Notes: a model not told the origin generated them from the sequence alone. A stretch of 23,131 nt of DNA from Collinsella sp. (GCA_022720335.1 JAIHVJ010000005.1:1-23131); one strand, 5' to 3'. Positions 14,550 through 22,178 are shown, counted from the first letter of the stretch. A program made the numbers and translations.

Positions 14550-16073
14550 TTACCTCACGTTGTCGTTCATCGCAAAAGAGTTCTTCATGGCGCAGCTCGT
14601 GGTGTAGAGCACCTTGCCCAGTAGAGCATCGGTCTCTACGCGAACACGCTCGGCAAACTCCTCGTTGGCGCGTGCAAGCTCGGCAGACACCTCGGCCTCG
14701 GGCAGAGCGGCTACGGCAGCGTCGATGTCATGGATCTGCTTGTGGCCCATGCCACCGACCTTCTCCTGATAATCCTCGACCGCGCGGCCGCACTCATGGA
14801 AGCGAACATCGGCCAAGGCACCGATCAGGCGATTTGCCCAATAGAAATTCTCGGACGTCACGCGAGCCTGCGTGTCGGCATAGTACTCGGGCATGGTCTC
14901 GACGTTGGCGTACAGCGGAACCAGCGCGTTAAACGAGTTGGAGCCAAAGGCCATCCACTGCACGGCGCGGTAGGCCGGCTGCGCATAGGGGCGCAGCTGC
15001 AACACGGCAAGCTGGCTGTTGCGGTTGATGCCGATGGGGCGATAGGCGGCGCGCGTGGCGGGCGTACCCTTGCTGCCGTAGCAGTCGTACTCCGTGCCCT
15101 GGTAGTGGCTCGAGAGTACGTACTTGATGTCCTCGATGGTCACCTTGCGCTCGGGCACGCGGCTCCAAGGGATGTCGTCGCTCTCGGGCGTGAAGTCGGC
15201 GTCGGGGCCATCCCACACATCGCTGGGGTTGAGGCAACGCTGCATATACCAGGCGCGCGGCGTGTTGTAAACGTGGTCGCTGTCACTGTGCGAGCCAAAG
15301 GCCTCGCGCGGGTTAAAGACCGCGGCCGGACCGTCGCCCTCGACGCCCAGCGTCAGGTCCAGATGCCACTCGGCCATCCAGGAGCGCAGGTCGGCGGAGC
15401 ACATGTGGTCGGCCTGGGCGCCCTCAGCGTCATCCAAGTCAAAGCTGTCGATACCCAGCTGGTTGGGCATGGTCACATAGGCGTCATCGGGCACGCGCTT
15501 GGCAATCCAGTGGTGGCCGCCGATGGTCTCGAGCCACCAGATCTCGTCCACGTCGCTAAAGGCGATGCCGTTGTTTTCATAGGTGCCGTAGCGCTCGAGC
15601 AGGTCGCCCAGGATACGCACGCCGTCGCGGGCGGACTTGGCATACGGCAGCACCAGGGTCACCATGTCATCCTCGCCCAGACCGCCGGGCTGCGCCGGAA
15701 CATAGCCGTCCTCGCCCTCGTTGCCCTTGGCGGGCACGTAGTCGACGAGCGGGTCGGCGCCGCGAACGCGCTCGTTGGTGGTGAGCGTCTCGGTTGCGGA
15801 CATGCCCACATTGAGCTCGTTGAAACCGGCCTCGGCCCAGATGCCGTGCCCCGGAACAACATCGGGGACGCTCGTGTAGCGCATGGGGTTATCGGGCAGC
15901 TCAACGGTCAGGTGACTCAGGACGCTCGTGTAGACGCGCGGCTGCTCGTCGGAATGCACCACGCGCATACGCTTGGGCTCAAACACCCCGTTGGACGAGT
16001 CCTCGTTGCGGGCAACCAACGTCGACCCGTCGTAGCTCGCGTTCTTACCAACCAAAATCGTTGTGCACGGCAT
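14550..16073 (-). CDS. C69-family dipeptidase (PepD-type Ntn hydrolase)
   Basis: The 507-residue protein is a peptidase family C69 member, which cleaves dipeptides with broad specificity using an N-terminal nucleophile Cys. The start MPCTTILVGKNASYDGST matches the family, with Cys3 as the presumed nucleophile after processing, then ARNEDS. GIWAEAGFNELNVGMSATET and GGHHWIAKRVPDDAYV are further conserved blocks. ATG 16073 was chosen over 16079 because AAGGAGG sits six bases before it. No signal peptide is visible, so it probably works in the cytosol on imported peptides. The phasin-like gene starts 99 bases further on; no strong terminator lies between, so readthrough is possible. The palindromic element at 16156 lies just upstream. 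Confidence 0.93.
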   Translation of the reverse strand: MPCTTILVGKNASYDGSTLVARNEDSSNGVFEPKRMRVVHSDEQPRVYTSVLSHLTVELPDNPMRYTSVPDVVPGHGIWAEAGFNELNVGMSATETLTTNERVRGADPLVDYVPAKGNEGEDGYVPAQPGGLGEDDMVTLVLPYAKSARDGVRILGDLLERYGTYENNGIAFSDVDEIWWLETIGGHHWIAKRVPDDAYVTMPNQLGIDSFDLDDAEGAQADHMCSADLRSWMAEWHLDLTLGVEGDGPAAVFNPREAFGSHSDSDHVYNTPRAWYMQRCLNPSDVWDGPDADFTPESDDIPWSRVPERKVTIEDIKYVLSSHYQGTEYDCYGSKGTPATRAAYRPIGINRNSQLAVLQLRPYAQPAYRAVQWMAFGSNSFNALVPLYANVETMPEYYADTQARVTSENFYWANRLIGALADVRFHECGRAVEDYQEKVGGMGHKQIHDIDAAVAALPEAEVSAELARANEEFAERVRVETDALLGKVLYTTSCAMKNSFAMNDNVR

Positions 16074-16155
16074 GCGCATCCTCCTTGAGCGAAGAAATCA
16101 AACGATAACAGTGTATCGCTTCGGCGCAGAAAGGGCGAAACCGCGGCGCTGGCAA

Positions 16156-16394
16156 CCCCTGTGGTCAAAAAATGCCAAATATGAGTACTGTCACCAATTT
16201 AGTAACAGCAATTTTGCTGCGTATGGGTGTCGAAAGTCTACATTTGTTCAGAAATTAGATGATGTAATTCCTCATAGGTCCAATAAAATAGGCTCTCTAT
16301 CGATAATAAATATCGTTAGAGAGCCTATTTGACCTAAAATATATGTGACTATCTTGGCAACAGTACTCATATTTGGCATTTTTTGTCCACGGGG
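16156..16394. repeat. Palindromic AT-rich intergenic element with about 39-bp inverted ends (MITE-like)
   Basis: Left end 16156-16195 and right end 16356-16394 are near-perfect inverted repeats sharing AAAAAATGCCAAATATGAG and ACTGT, with only four differences and one extra base. The centre is a strong hairpin (16286-16330). The element is far richer in A and T than the flanking genes and has no convincing ORF. It lies between folD and the C69 dipeptidase. No clear target-site duplication was seen. It could be a non-autonomous mobile element or a large structured RNA or terminator. Confidence 0.75.
16286..16330. terminator. Central hairpin of the palindromic element, possible bidirectional terminator
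   Basis: AAATAGGCTCTCTA (16286-16299) pairs exactly with TAGAGAGCCTATTT (16317-16330). CGATA/TATCG continues the stem after one mismatch, leaving a 5-base loop. TAGGTC and GACCTA flank it. On the minus strand TTTTATT follows, so it could end the folD transcript. Confidence 0.6.
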
Positions 16395-16427
16395 TATAGA
16401 ACTAACCCCTCAAACAGCCCAAAACGC

Positions 16428-17282
16428 CTATTTCGATGCGCGCTCGGCCGCCTCGATCACGTGTTTGGCGAGGATCACCGTCGTCACAGCGCCCACACCG
16501 CCCGGCACGGGCGTGATGGCGTTAACGACCGGCTCCGCAGCATCAGAATCGACGTCACCCACCAGCTTGCCAGCGGCCTCGTCCCAATTAATGCCCACAT
16601 CAATGATCGTCTGGCCCTCGCGAACCGCGTCCACACCAATCGTACGCGCGCGTCCAACGGCGGCAACCACAATGTCGGCAGCACGGCACTCGGCAGCAAG
16701 GTCGCGCGTATGCGTATGGCACGTTGTCACAGTCGCATTGCGCGCCGTAAGCATGGCGGCAACAGGACGCCCGATCACCAGCGACCGACCGACAACCGCG
16801 ACCTTGGCCCCATCCAGCTCAACGCCGTAATGATCCAGCAAAGCAAGCACGGCTTCGGCTGTGCAGGGGGCAAAACCCTCACCGCGCCCCGAAAGCGTAG
16901 TGAGCAGCGAAGCCGGCGTCATGGAGTCAACGTCCTTGGCGGGATCGAGTGCCGCGGCAACCGCATCCTCATCAAGCCCAGCAGGCAGCGGGCGAAACAT
17001 CAGGCAGCCATGAACAGTCGAGTCGGCATTTATGTCCTCGATGGCCGTCAACAGCTCGTCCTGCGAAACATCGGCGGGAAGCAAAATGCGGCGAGCTTCA
17101 ATGCCAACCTTCTCGCAGCGCTTGAGGGCACCGCGCTCGTAGGATAGGTTGTCCTCGCGTTCACCCACACGCACGATAGCCAACGTCGGAACAACGCCCC
17201 GCTCGCGCAGGACTGCGCAGCGAGCAGCAAGTTCCTCAGTCAAAGCGCGAGCAACGGGAGCACCCTTCAGCAGTTCAGCCAT
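16428..17282 (-). CDS. folD: FolD-type methylene-THF dehydrogenase, probably lacking cyclohydrolase activity
   Basis: At 284 residues this matches FolD, the NAD(P)-linked methylene-tetrahydrofolate dehydrogenase/cyclohydrolase. Conserved blocks are KDVDS (116-120), FAPCT, VVGRSLVIGRPVA and TPVPGGVG near the C-terminus. Two cyclohydrolase residues are missing. In the Tyr-x3-Lys motif the residue at Tyr48+4 is Ala52 (YERGALK), and in the canonical VQLPLP the Gln position is Phe96 (MFRPLP). In human MTHFD1 the equivalent Lys56 is required for cyclohydrolase but not dehydrogenase activity. ATG 17282 was chosen because GAGAGG lies just before it and homologues start here. It begins 2 bases after the stop codon of the cyclohydrolase-like gene, so the two are coupled and probably share one pathway step pair. 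Confidence 0.9.
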   Translation of the reverse strand: MAELLKGAPVARALTEELAARCAVLRERGVVPTLAIVRVGEREDNLSYERGALKRCEKVGIEARRILLPADVSQDELLTAIEDINADSTVHGCLMFRPLPAGLDEDAVAAALDPAKDVDSMTPASLLTTLSGRGEGFAPCTAEAVLALLDHYGVELDGAKVAVVGRSLVIGRPVAAMLTARNATVTTCHTHTRDLAAECRAADIVVAAVGRARTIGVDAVREGQTIIDVGINWDEAAGKLVGDVDSDAAEPVVNAITPVPGGVGAVTTVILAKHVIEAAERASK

Positions 17283-17284
17283 GG

Positions 17285-17917
17285 CTATCCTCTCTTCCTT
17301 GCAGCGTCGGCGGCGCGGCGCGCCAGCGCATCGGCGCGCGGCAACCACGTGTCGAGCAACTCATCACACGCCGTCTCGAGCTCCTCGGCACGAGCGCGAT
17401 CCTTCATAGACGTGGTGTTCGCAAAGAGCGTCAAGCTCGCGCCCTGCATAGCAGAACGGCAGAACACGGCGCCGCACGCCACATCGGACAGCAGCTGACG
17501 CGAACCCTTGTCGGCCATGTCCTCGAGCAGCGCCAGTGCACGCCCGCAGGCATCCATAATGCGATACGGCGGCATAGCGGCCACATGCAGCGCATCCTGA
17601 ATCGCAGCGGTTCGAGCCGGGTCATCGCGCGGAATACCGTATGCGGCAGACACCTGCCCGTAGGCACGGACATCCTCGGCAACCAAGTCGACAAGCTCCT
17701 GCGCCAACTCATCCGCCTGGGCAAATGCGCTCGTCAGGTCATCCGCACGATCAGCAAGCGCGGGATTGGTTGCCCCGTAGCGGGCGACCATCCCACACAG
17801 CGAGGCGCCCAGCGCGCCCACAAAGGCGCTCGCGCTGCCGCCACCGGGAACGGGCTCGCGCGCAGCCAGTGCCTCGGCAAAACCGCGACAGGTTTTATCC
17901 ATCATCTCTTGGCTCAT
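17285..17917 (-). CDS. fchA: Methenyl-THF cyclohydrolase / formimino-THF cyclodeaminase-like protein (FchA)
   Basis: The 210-residue helical protein belongs to the FTCD C-terminal (cyclodeaminase/cyclohydrolase) family. Its signature PVPGGGSAS at about 22-30 is present, followed by the helical bundle typical of the fold. In acetogens and methylotrophs such stand-alone proteins are methenyl-THF cyclohydrolases (FchA); in histidine degraders they are cyclodeaminases. No histidine-degradation gene is nearby, while a FolD homologue lacking cyclohydrolase residues follows after 2 bases, so the cyclohydrolase role is favoured here. ATG 17917 was preferred over 17923 because the GAAGG site is better spaced from it. 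It heads the two-gene operon; the large non-coding region upstream contains its promoter, which I cannot place with confidence. Confidence 0.88.
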   Translation of the reverse strand: MSQEMMDKTCRGFAEALAAREPVPGGGSASAFVGALGASLCGMVARYGATNPALADRADDLTSAFAQADELAQELVDLVAEDVRAYGQVSAAYGIPRDDPARTAAIQDALHVAAMPPYRIMDACGRALALLEDMADKGSRQLLSDVACGAVFCRSAMQGASLTLFANTTSMKDRARAEELETACDELLDTWLPRADALARRAADAARKRG

Positions 17918-18078
17918 ACGCATGCACCTTCAAGTCATATACATCGGTCGTGTGGCAACCGCCTGCCGACCGTATCGATCACATAATGGTGCTAAGTCTA
18001 GCCCATAAGCACATGAGCGTCAGCACACCTGGCCATCGCGGATTTCTATGACGAACGATAGGCGTCGGCGCCGCAAAC

Positions 18079-18097
18079 ATGGGGCGCATAGCCCACC
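18079..18097 (+). repeat. TGGG-N8-CCCA motif, copy 1
   Basis: ATGGGGCGCATAGCCCACC is 16/19 identical to the copy at 18287-18305. The TGGG/CCCA ends make it a partial palindrome. It lies about 38 bases before the -10 box at 18135. Confidence 0.5.
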
Positions 18098-18134
18098 TTT
18101 CGAGACTCCCGAACGACACAAACTAGGGCATATC

Positions 18135-18140
18135 TATAAG
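18135..18140 (+). promoter_or_regulatory. -10 box of the candidate small RNA
   Basis: TATAAG (18135-18140) with ACGACA (18113-18118) 16 bases upstream gives a weak promoter. Transcription would start near 18147. Confidence 0.35.
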
Positions 18141-18240
18141 TAAGGAACCCGTTGGGGCAACGCCCGCGTACACGCGCCCCATTAAAACAATGGGCACCTC
18201 ACCCCGGGGAGGGTCGGCAGCATCGGCCCTCCCCTCTCTT
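18141..18240 (+). ncRNA. Candidate structured small RNA or orphan leader
   Basis: Three hairpins follow one another: GGGC-AAC-GCCC (18155-18165), CCCATT/AATGGG (18178-18194) and GGGGAGGGTCG/CGGCCCTCCCC (18206-18234, one G-U pair). The last is followed by TCTCTT and looks like a terminator. No ORF lies inside. It matches no RNA family I recognise. Confidence 0.4.
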
Positions 18241-18286
18241 GCGTCCGCGCATATTGCCACTTATCGGCGCAAATCCGACCCCCAGA

Positions 18287-18305
18287 ATGGGACACATGGC
18301 CCACC
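18287..18305 (+). repeat. TGGG-N8-CCCA motif, copy 2
   Basis: ATGGGACACATGGCCCACC is the second copy, 20 bases before the TACAGT box of the lipoprotein gene. Its position overlaps a likely -35 region, as expected of an operator or activator site. Confidence 0.5.
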
Positions 18306-18324
18306 CTAGTGAGCCGCTCGCGCG

Positions 18325-18330
18325 TACAGT
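18325..18330 (+). promoter_or_regulatory. -10 box of the lipoprotein gene
   Basis: TACAGT lies 48 bases before ATG 18378. No good -35 is visible, so an activator may be needed. Confidence 0.3.
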
Positions 18331-18377
18331 AAAGGCAGGTAATCCATGGGCGGTTACAGATCGAGGAGGACACGACC

Positions 18378-18971
18378 ATGAAAAAGAAGGCCTTTGCGAT
18401 TCTCACCCTCTGCATCAGTCTCTTTGCCGCAGTTGCCCTGGTGGGCTGCGGTGGCAGCGGCGGCGCTACCGGAAGTGGCGGTGGCGGCGGAGCAGAAAAA
18501 CCAGCCGTAGATATGAGGACCGACTTCATTTGGTTTAAGGTCGAGGTTCCCGAGGGCGTCGAGATCACCGACGTCGCAGGCGACACCGCCGACAGGGCCC
18601 AGTTTAAGTTCACCGAGAGCGAGCACGCCAGCGATCGCTTCATCCCTGTCTTCGACTCTGACAAGAACGCCGATGAACTGTTCGACTACGAGGCAAAGTG
18701 GAAGGCCAACTCCGGATGGACCGAGAGCGATCCCGTTAAGTACAACGGCAAGACCTGGCGCAGTGCCTACTTCACGCACTCGGGCGGCGTAACGACCGAA
18801 TACTTCACCGACGTTGACGGCGGCAGTGTGTATGTGCGTATCGACAACGTCGAGGAGCACAAGGACGCCGTCGAGACCATGATGAAGTCTCTGGAATTTG
18901 CCGACGACATCGCCGAGGCCAAGACCGAGGCCATGGACGTCAAGCTCGACGATATCGAGATCAAGCGCTAA
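18378..18971 (+). CDS. Putative lipoprotein of unknown function
   Basis: The 197-residue protein has a lipoprotein signal peptide: basic MKKK, a hydrophobic core at about 6-20, and the lipobox LVGC with Cys24 as the lipidation site. A Gly/Ser-rich spacer (about 25-39) leads to a compact mixed alpha/beta domain of about 150 residues rich in Asp, Glu and Thr, ending in a basic IEIKR. GGAGGA lies 9 bases before the ATG. The domain has the look of small PsbP/DUF1795-like folds, with a VYVRIDNVEEHKDAVETMMKSLEF ending, but I cannot assign it. It is a monocistronic gene with a terminator at 19043. The upstream TGGG-N8-CCCA site suggests regulation. Location is inferred to be the outer face of the membrane. 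Confidence 0.82.
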   Translation: MKKKAFAILTLCISLFAAVALVGCGGSGGATGSGGGGGAEKPAVDMRTDFIWFKVEVPEGVEITDVAGDTADRAQFKFTESEHASDRFIPVFDSDKNADELFDYEAKWKANSGWTESDPVKYNGKTWRSAYFTHSGGVTTEYFTDVDGGSVYVRIDNVEEHKDAVETMMKSLEFADDIAEAKTEAMDVKLDDIEIKR

Positions 18972-19042
18972 GCGACTGGCGAGCGCAACGGGAAACACGG
19001 TCGCAGTGCAAACAAGCGACGGTACCCCAGCGCTTCGTACCC

Positions 19043-19074
19043 AGGGAGGGCCGGTAAACCGACCCTCCCTTTCT
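19043..19074 (+). terminator. Rho-independent terminator after the lipoprotein gene
   Basis: AGGGAGGG (19043-19050) pairs with CCCTCCCT (19063-19070), with an inner CGG/CCG stem and a TAAA loop, then TTTCTT. The stem resembles the hairpin at 18206-18234 upstream of the same gene. Confidence 0.85.
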
Positions 19075-19276
19075 TATGCCTGTAGCCGACGAACGCGAGG
19101 ATGCCGGACGCCGGAACCGCCCCAAATGTGGCAACAGTACGAAAACGACAAACACCCCAACACGTCCGCCCACCGATTTATTGCGCCGCGCAGACAATTA
19201 AACCAGCATCTTTAAACATCTGGGCAGTATAGTGACCAAAACTATCGCATAACCGCACTCTGCGAATGGAGAAGTT
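19075..19276 (+). promoter_or_regulatory. Intergenic region with the PI-PLC-like gene promoter
   Basis: No gene is seen. A TATAGT -10 box lies at 19228-19233, 43 bases before the start codon, with no good -35. TGGCAACAGTAC (19129-19140) is identical to 16355-16366 in the right arm of the palindromic element. Confidence 0.4.
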
Positions 19277-21763
19277 ATGACCGAACACCATGCCATCAGC
19301 CGCCGAGCGTTTACGCTGGGCCTAGGGCTTGCGGCGTTGTCACCACTTGCAAGCCTGCCCGAAACCGCAGCGCCGGGCATTCCCCTGCGAGCGGCATTTG
19401 CAGACAACACACCCGCACCGTCGGACAGCCTCCACAATTTCGTCATTCGCCTTCGCCCCGCGGGCTATTTTCGCACCGCGAGCGTCAACGAAGACGGCAA
19501 CGTCATCGGCAACGTCTGTCACCTGTTTAACGACGGCACGTCCAGCAAGCTCATCCTTGAGAACGTAACGACCAAGAATGACGATACAAACTGGTACGCC
19601 ATCCGCACCTTGCTCAATTTCGAAGAGCATAAAAAGACGGGCTACAGCATTTGGTCGGTCGACGACGACTCGGACAAAGATGGAAAGGTCATCCACGTAT
19701 GGGGCGGCGAGTATGACAACAAGCCCAGCCGCGCTTTTGCGTTCGAGCGTCAATCAAACGGAACCTACATCATCCGAGACCGCACGGTCGAGAAAGAAAC
19801 CGAGAAAAAAGACATTAAGTACCTGGCAATAGAATCGAACGGCAAAGACCAGGACAACAATAAGATCTGCCATAAGAGTAAGAGCATTCCGTGGGAGCTC
19901 GAACTTATCGGTTACGACATGAAAAAGAACGATGCCACGGTTAGCAGCCTCGACTGGATCACGTACAGCAGCTACGTCGACGGACCATGTTGGATGAAAT
20001 ACGTCGACGACAACAAGTTCCTCGACGAGCTGAGCATCCCGGGTACGCACGATTCGGGCACCTGCAGCGTGGACAACGACACTGAGCCCCAATCCTCGCA
20101 AGTAAAATGCCAGCAGGATTACATTCCCACGCAGTTGCTCGAAGGCATTCGCTATTTCGATATCCGGCTCGGAAAGGGCGATGACCCCGGCATCGACCAC
20201 GGGATTTTCTACCTACTCAAAAAAGACGGGAACTATCTGCATCTCTCCGATGTCATCGGGTACTTCAAAACGTTTTTGAACGAAAACCCGTCAGAAGCGC
20301 TCATCATGCTCGCATCGCGCGGCAACGATGAGGCTACCGACGAAAGCATAACGACGGCCTTCGCCAAGGTTATGGCCGATAACCCCAACCTGTTCTACAC
20401 GTCGAGCCACGTCCCCACGCTGGGCGAGGTGCGCGGAAAGATCGTCCTGCTGCGTCGATTTGGGCTCGCCGGCAACAGCGTAAGCGGCCACACGTGGGGC
20501 CTCGACCTCACCCGATGGGATGACAAGATCAAGGCGCATTCCGGGCAGTCGAAGTGTCTCGTCCAAGACGCGCGGGGATTTGAAGCCATAGGGGAAACGG
20601 GCAATGAAGAGCCCTATTGCACCAAGGTATATGCCCAGGACAAGTACAAACTCACGGGAACCGACAAGCTCAGCTGGGTCGATAATGCGCTGAAGGAAAC
20701 GACCGGGCGCACGTGCAACAAGGTGGACGTCGTGGACGATGCCGGGGCCGAGGTGCAAGTCCAGGAGCGTTGCTGGTCTATCAACTACACCAGCTGCACG
20801 GGCTTGTCGCACGGAGGCAATCCTTTTACCTCGGCACGAGTAGTCAACGAGCATCTGTACAAGAGCCCGTACATCAATCCCAGCGGCACCGAGGATACAA
20901 AGTCAGATTACCTCAAGCACATTGGCATCATCGCATCCGACTTTGTTGATGCGGCGCTGGCCCGGAGCATCTACCAGCGCAATTACAATTACGATACGAA
21001 GCACACGCAGTCGGCTTCGTGCTGCCTCCCGACCCGCATGCGCATGACGTACGGCGACTCGCTGAGCGATGCCTCGCTCCAGGATGGCAAGACCGTTGGC
21101 GAGGGCCATTTCCGCCTTGTCGACAGCAGCAACGTACTCAACGTGGCGGCTTCGGGCTATGCGTTTACCATCGAATACGTGGATGTCGACGCCTTGGGCA
21201 ACGAGACCGTTACGGGGCTGCAGGGATCCGTGCCCATCGATATCGATCCGCGCGCACTGACACCCCACTTTGAGGGGCTCGAAGGCCTTAAGGCCGGCGA
21301 GGATGTGCGCACAAAGGTCGCGGCGCTGCTCGAGGGCAAACTCGAAAACGATGCCTGCACGGCTCAGCTCGAGTTTGTGCACGACGCGGACGGCGCTCCG
21401 GGCACGGCAATGGTCGAGGGCGAGGCATTTACCGCGGGAACGTACTGGGTGCGCGCGAACGGTCTTTTGGGCGACGCGGCGCAAAACTGCAAGCTTGCTA
21501 ATGACGGAGCCGCGAGCTTTACCGTAGCGGCCTCGAGCAGTGCAGGCGGCACCGGCACCGACGGTGGCACGGGTTCCAACGCAGGCAGCGCTGATAAGAA
21601 CGGTAAGGGCAACAAGGGCAAGAACTCGGGCGGAAAACTCGCCGACACGGGCGACGGCTCCGGCATTGCCGCCGGGCTCGCCGCTGCCGCCGTGGCGACG
21701 ACGGTCGCCGGCGCAGCAATGCTTGCAAATGACCGCGAAGACAACGGAGACGTTGACGATTAG
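19277..21763 (+). CDS. Secreted, probably wall-anchored PI-PLC-like phosphodiesterase
   Basis: The 828-residue protein begins with a twin-arginine signal (SRRAFTLGLGLAAL, Arg9-Arg10), so Tat export is likely. Residues about 50-215 look like a beta-trefoil (ricin-like) domain. The PI-PLC X domain follows with the catalytic set in order: IPGTHDSG (His258, Asp259), IRYFDIRLG (Arg297) and IDHGIF (His308). Spacing agrees with Bacillus PI-PLC His32, Asp33, Arg69 and His82. An Ig-like domain (about 620-755), a Gly/Asn/Lys linker, a sortase-type LADTG (787-791) and a membrane helix end the protein. The tail after the helix is acidic (NDREDNGDVDD) instead of basic, which is unusual for sorting signals. 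The start has GGAG five bases before ATG. The substrate (inositol phospholipid, GPI anchor or other) is not proven. Confidence 0.88.
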   Translation: MTEHHAISRRAFTLGLGLAALSPLASLPETAAPGIPLRAAFADNTPAPSDSLHNFVIRLRPAGYFRTASVNEDGNVIGNVCHLFNDGTSSKLILENVTTKNDDTNWYAIRTLLNFEEHKKTGYSIWSVDDDSDKDGKVIHVWGGEYDNKPSRAFAFERQSNGTYIIRDRTVEKETEKKDIKYLAIESNGKDQDNNKICHKSKSIPWELELIGYDMKKNDATVSSLDWITYSSYVDGPCWMKYVDDNKFLDELSIPGTHDSGTCSVDNDTEPQSSQVKCQQDYIPTQLLEGIRYFDIRLGKGDDPGIDHGIFYLLKKDGNYLHLSDVIGYFKTFLNENPSEALIMLASRGNDEATDESITTAFAKVMADNPNLFYTSSHVPTLGEVRGKIVLLRRFGLAGNSVSGHTWGLDLTRWDDKIKAHSGQSKCLVQDARGFEAIGETGNEEPYCTKVYAQDKYKLTGTDKLSWVDNALKETTGRTCNKVDVVDDAGAEVQVQERCWSINYTSCTGLSHGGNPFTSARVVNEHLYKSPYINPSGTEDTKSDYLKHIGIIASDFVDAALARSIYQRNYNYDTKHTQSASCCLPTRMRMTYGDSLSDASLQDGKTVGEGHFRLVDSSNVLNVAASGYAFTIEYVDVDALGNETVTGLQGSVPIDIDPRALTPHFEGLEGLKAGEDVRTKVAALLEGKLENDACTAQLEFVHDADGAPGTAMVEGEAFTAGTYWVRANGLLGDAAQNCKLANDGAASFTVAASSSAGGTGTDGGTGSNAGSADKNGKGNKGKNSGGKLADTGDGSGIAAGLAAAAVATTVAGAAMLANDREDNGDVDD

Positions 21764-21798
21764 GCCAGCCGGCCCTTTTGGACACATCGATTTAATGA

Positions 21799-21832
21799 GG
21801 GGCGCAGGACACCGTTCTGTGCCCCGATTTTT
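21799..21832 (+). terminator. Rho-independent terminator after the PI-PLC-like gene
   Basis: GGGGCGCAG (21799-21807) pairs with CTGTGCCCC (21817-21825, one G-U pair) over a 9-base loop, followed by TTTTT (21828-21832). Confidence 0.85.
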
Positions 21833-21857
21833 ACCTTGGCCCGAACGCCGCCATGGG

Positions 21858-22127
21858 CTACATCACCATGTTCAGCGCGTTAACAAACTCCTGGGCCTTC
21901 GCACGGCTGCTCAGGCTAAAGACACAGGCAGTCAACAGCCTGTTACGTAGGAAAACGTCGCGGCCCTTGATCCTGTTGACCCCCGTGATGTCCTTAAGAT
22001 AGACAATCTCGGTGTGCTTGCCACCAAACGTACCCTTCTTGAGCACCTCAATACGGTTAGGGTAGATCTTGACGTCTTTAAACCTACCCGAACCTTTGTC
22101 CTGGAATAGCAGCGTGTTGTTGTCCAT
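21858..22127 (-). CDS. Small PH-like domain protein
   Basis: The protein is 89 residues from ATG 22127. A run of beta-strands (NTLLFQDKG, FKDVKIYPNRIEVLKK, HTEIVYLKDITGVNR, DVFLRN) ends in one C-terminal helix (SSRAKAQEFVNALNMVM), the order of the bacterial pleckstrin-homology-like fold. ATG 22127 was chosen because GGGAG lies 8 bases before it; the longer frame from GTG 22172 would begin inside the promoter -10. No signal or membrane segment is seen, so it is probably cytosolic and may bind a lipid headgroup or protein. It stands alone between the PI-PLC-like and DUF1016 genes. The family match is by fold pattern only. Confidence 0.7.
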   Translation of the reverse strand: MDNNTLLFQDKGSGRFKDVKIYPNRIEVLKKGTFGGKHTEIVYLKDITGVNRIKGRDVFLRNRLLTACVFSLSSRAKAQEFVNALNMVM

Positions 22128-22172
22128 ACGCGTCACTCCCGTGGGGTTCGCTAAAACTGCCTCTATGGTCAC

Positions 22173-22178
22173 ATTTTA
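22173..22178 (-). promoter_or_regulatory. -10 box of the PH-like gene
   Basis: TAAAAT on the minus strand lies 46 bases before the ATG at 22127. No convincing -35 is seen. Its overlap with the GTG-started extension argues for the shorter protein. Confidence 0.4.

Larger units (their letters stand above)
17918..18377. other. Non-coding region between divergent fchA and the lipoprotein gene
   Basis: This 460-base gap has no supported gene. It holds two copies of a TGGG-N8-CCCA motif, a possible structured RNA with its own -10 box, and the lipoprotein promoter and ribosome binding site, each listed separately. Elsewhere I see nothing. Confidence 0.5.

Noticed and set aside
14730..16088. Open frame of 452 codons on the plus strand opposite the C69 dipeptidase
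   Set aside because: Shadow of a strongly supported gene; composition is antisense-like.
16063..16332. Plus-strand frame through the palindromic element
   Set aside because: It crosses the dipeptidase start, inverted repeat and hairpin; no recognisable product.
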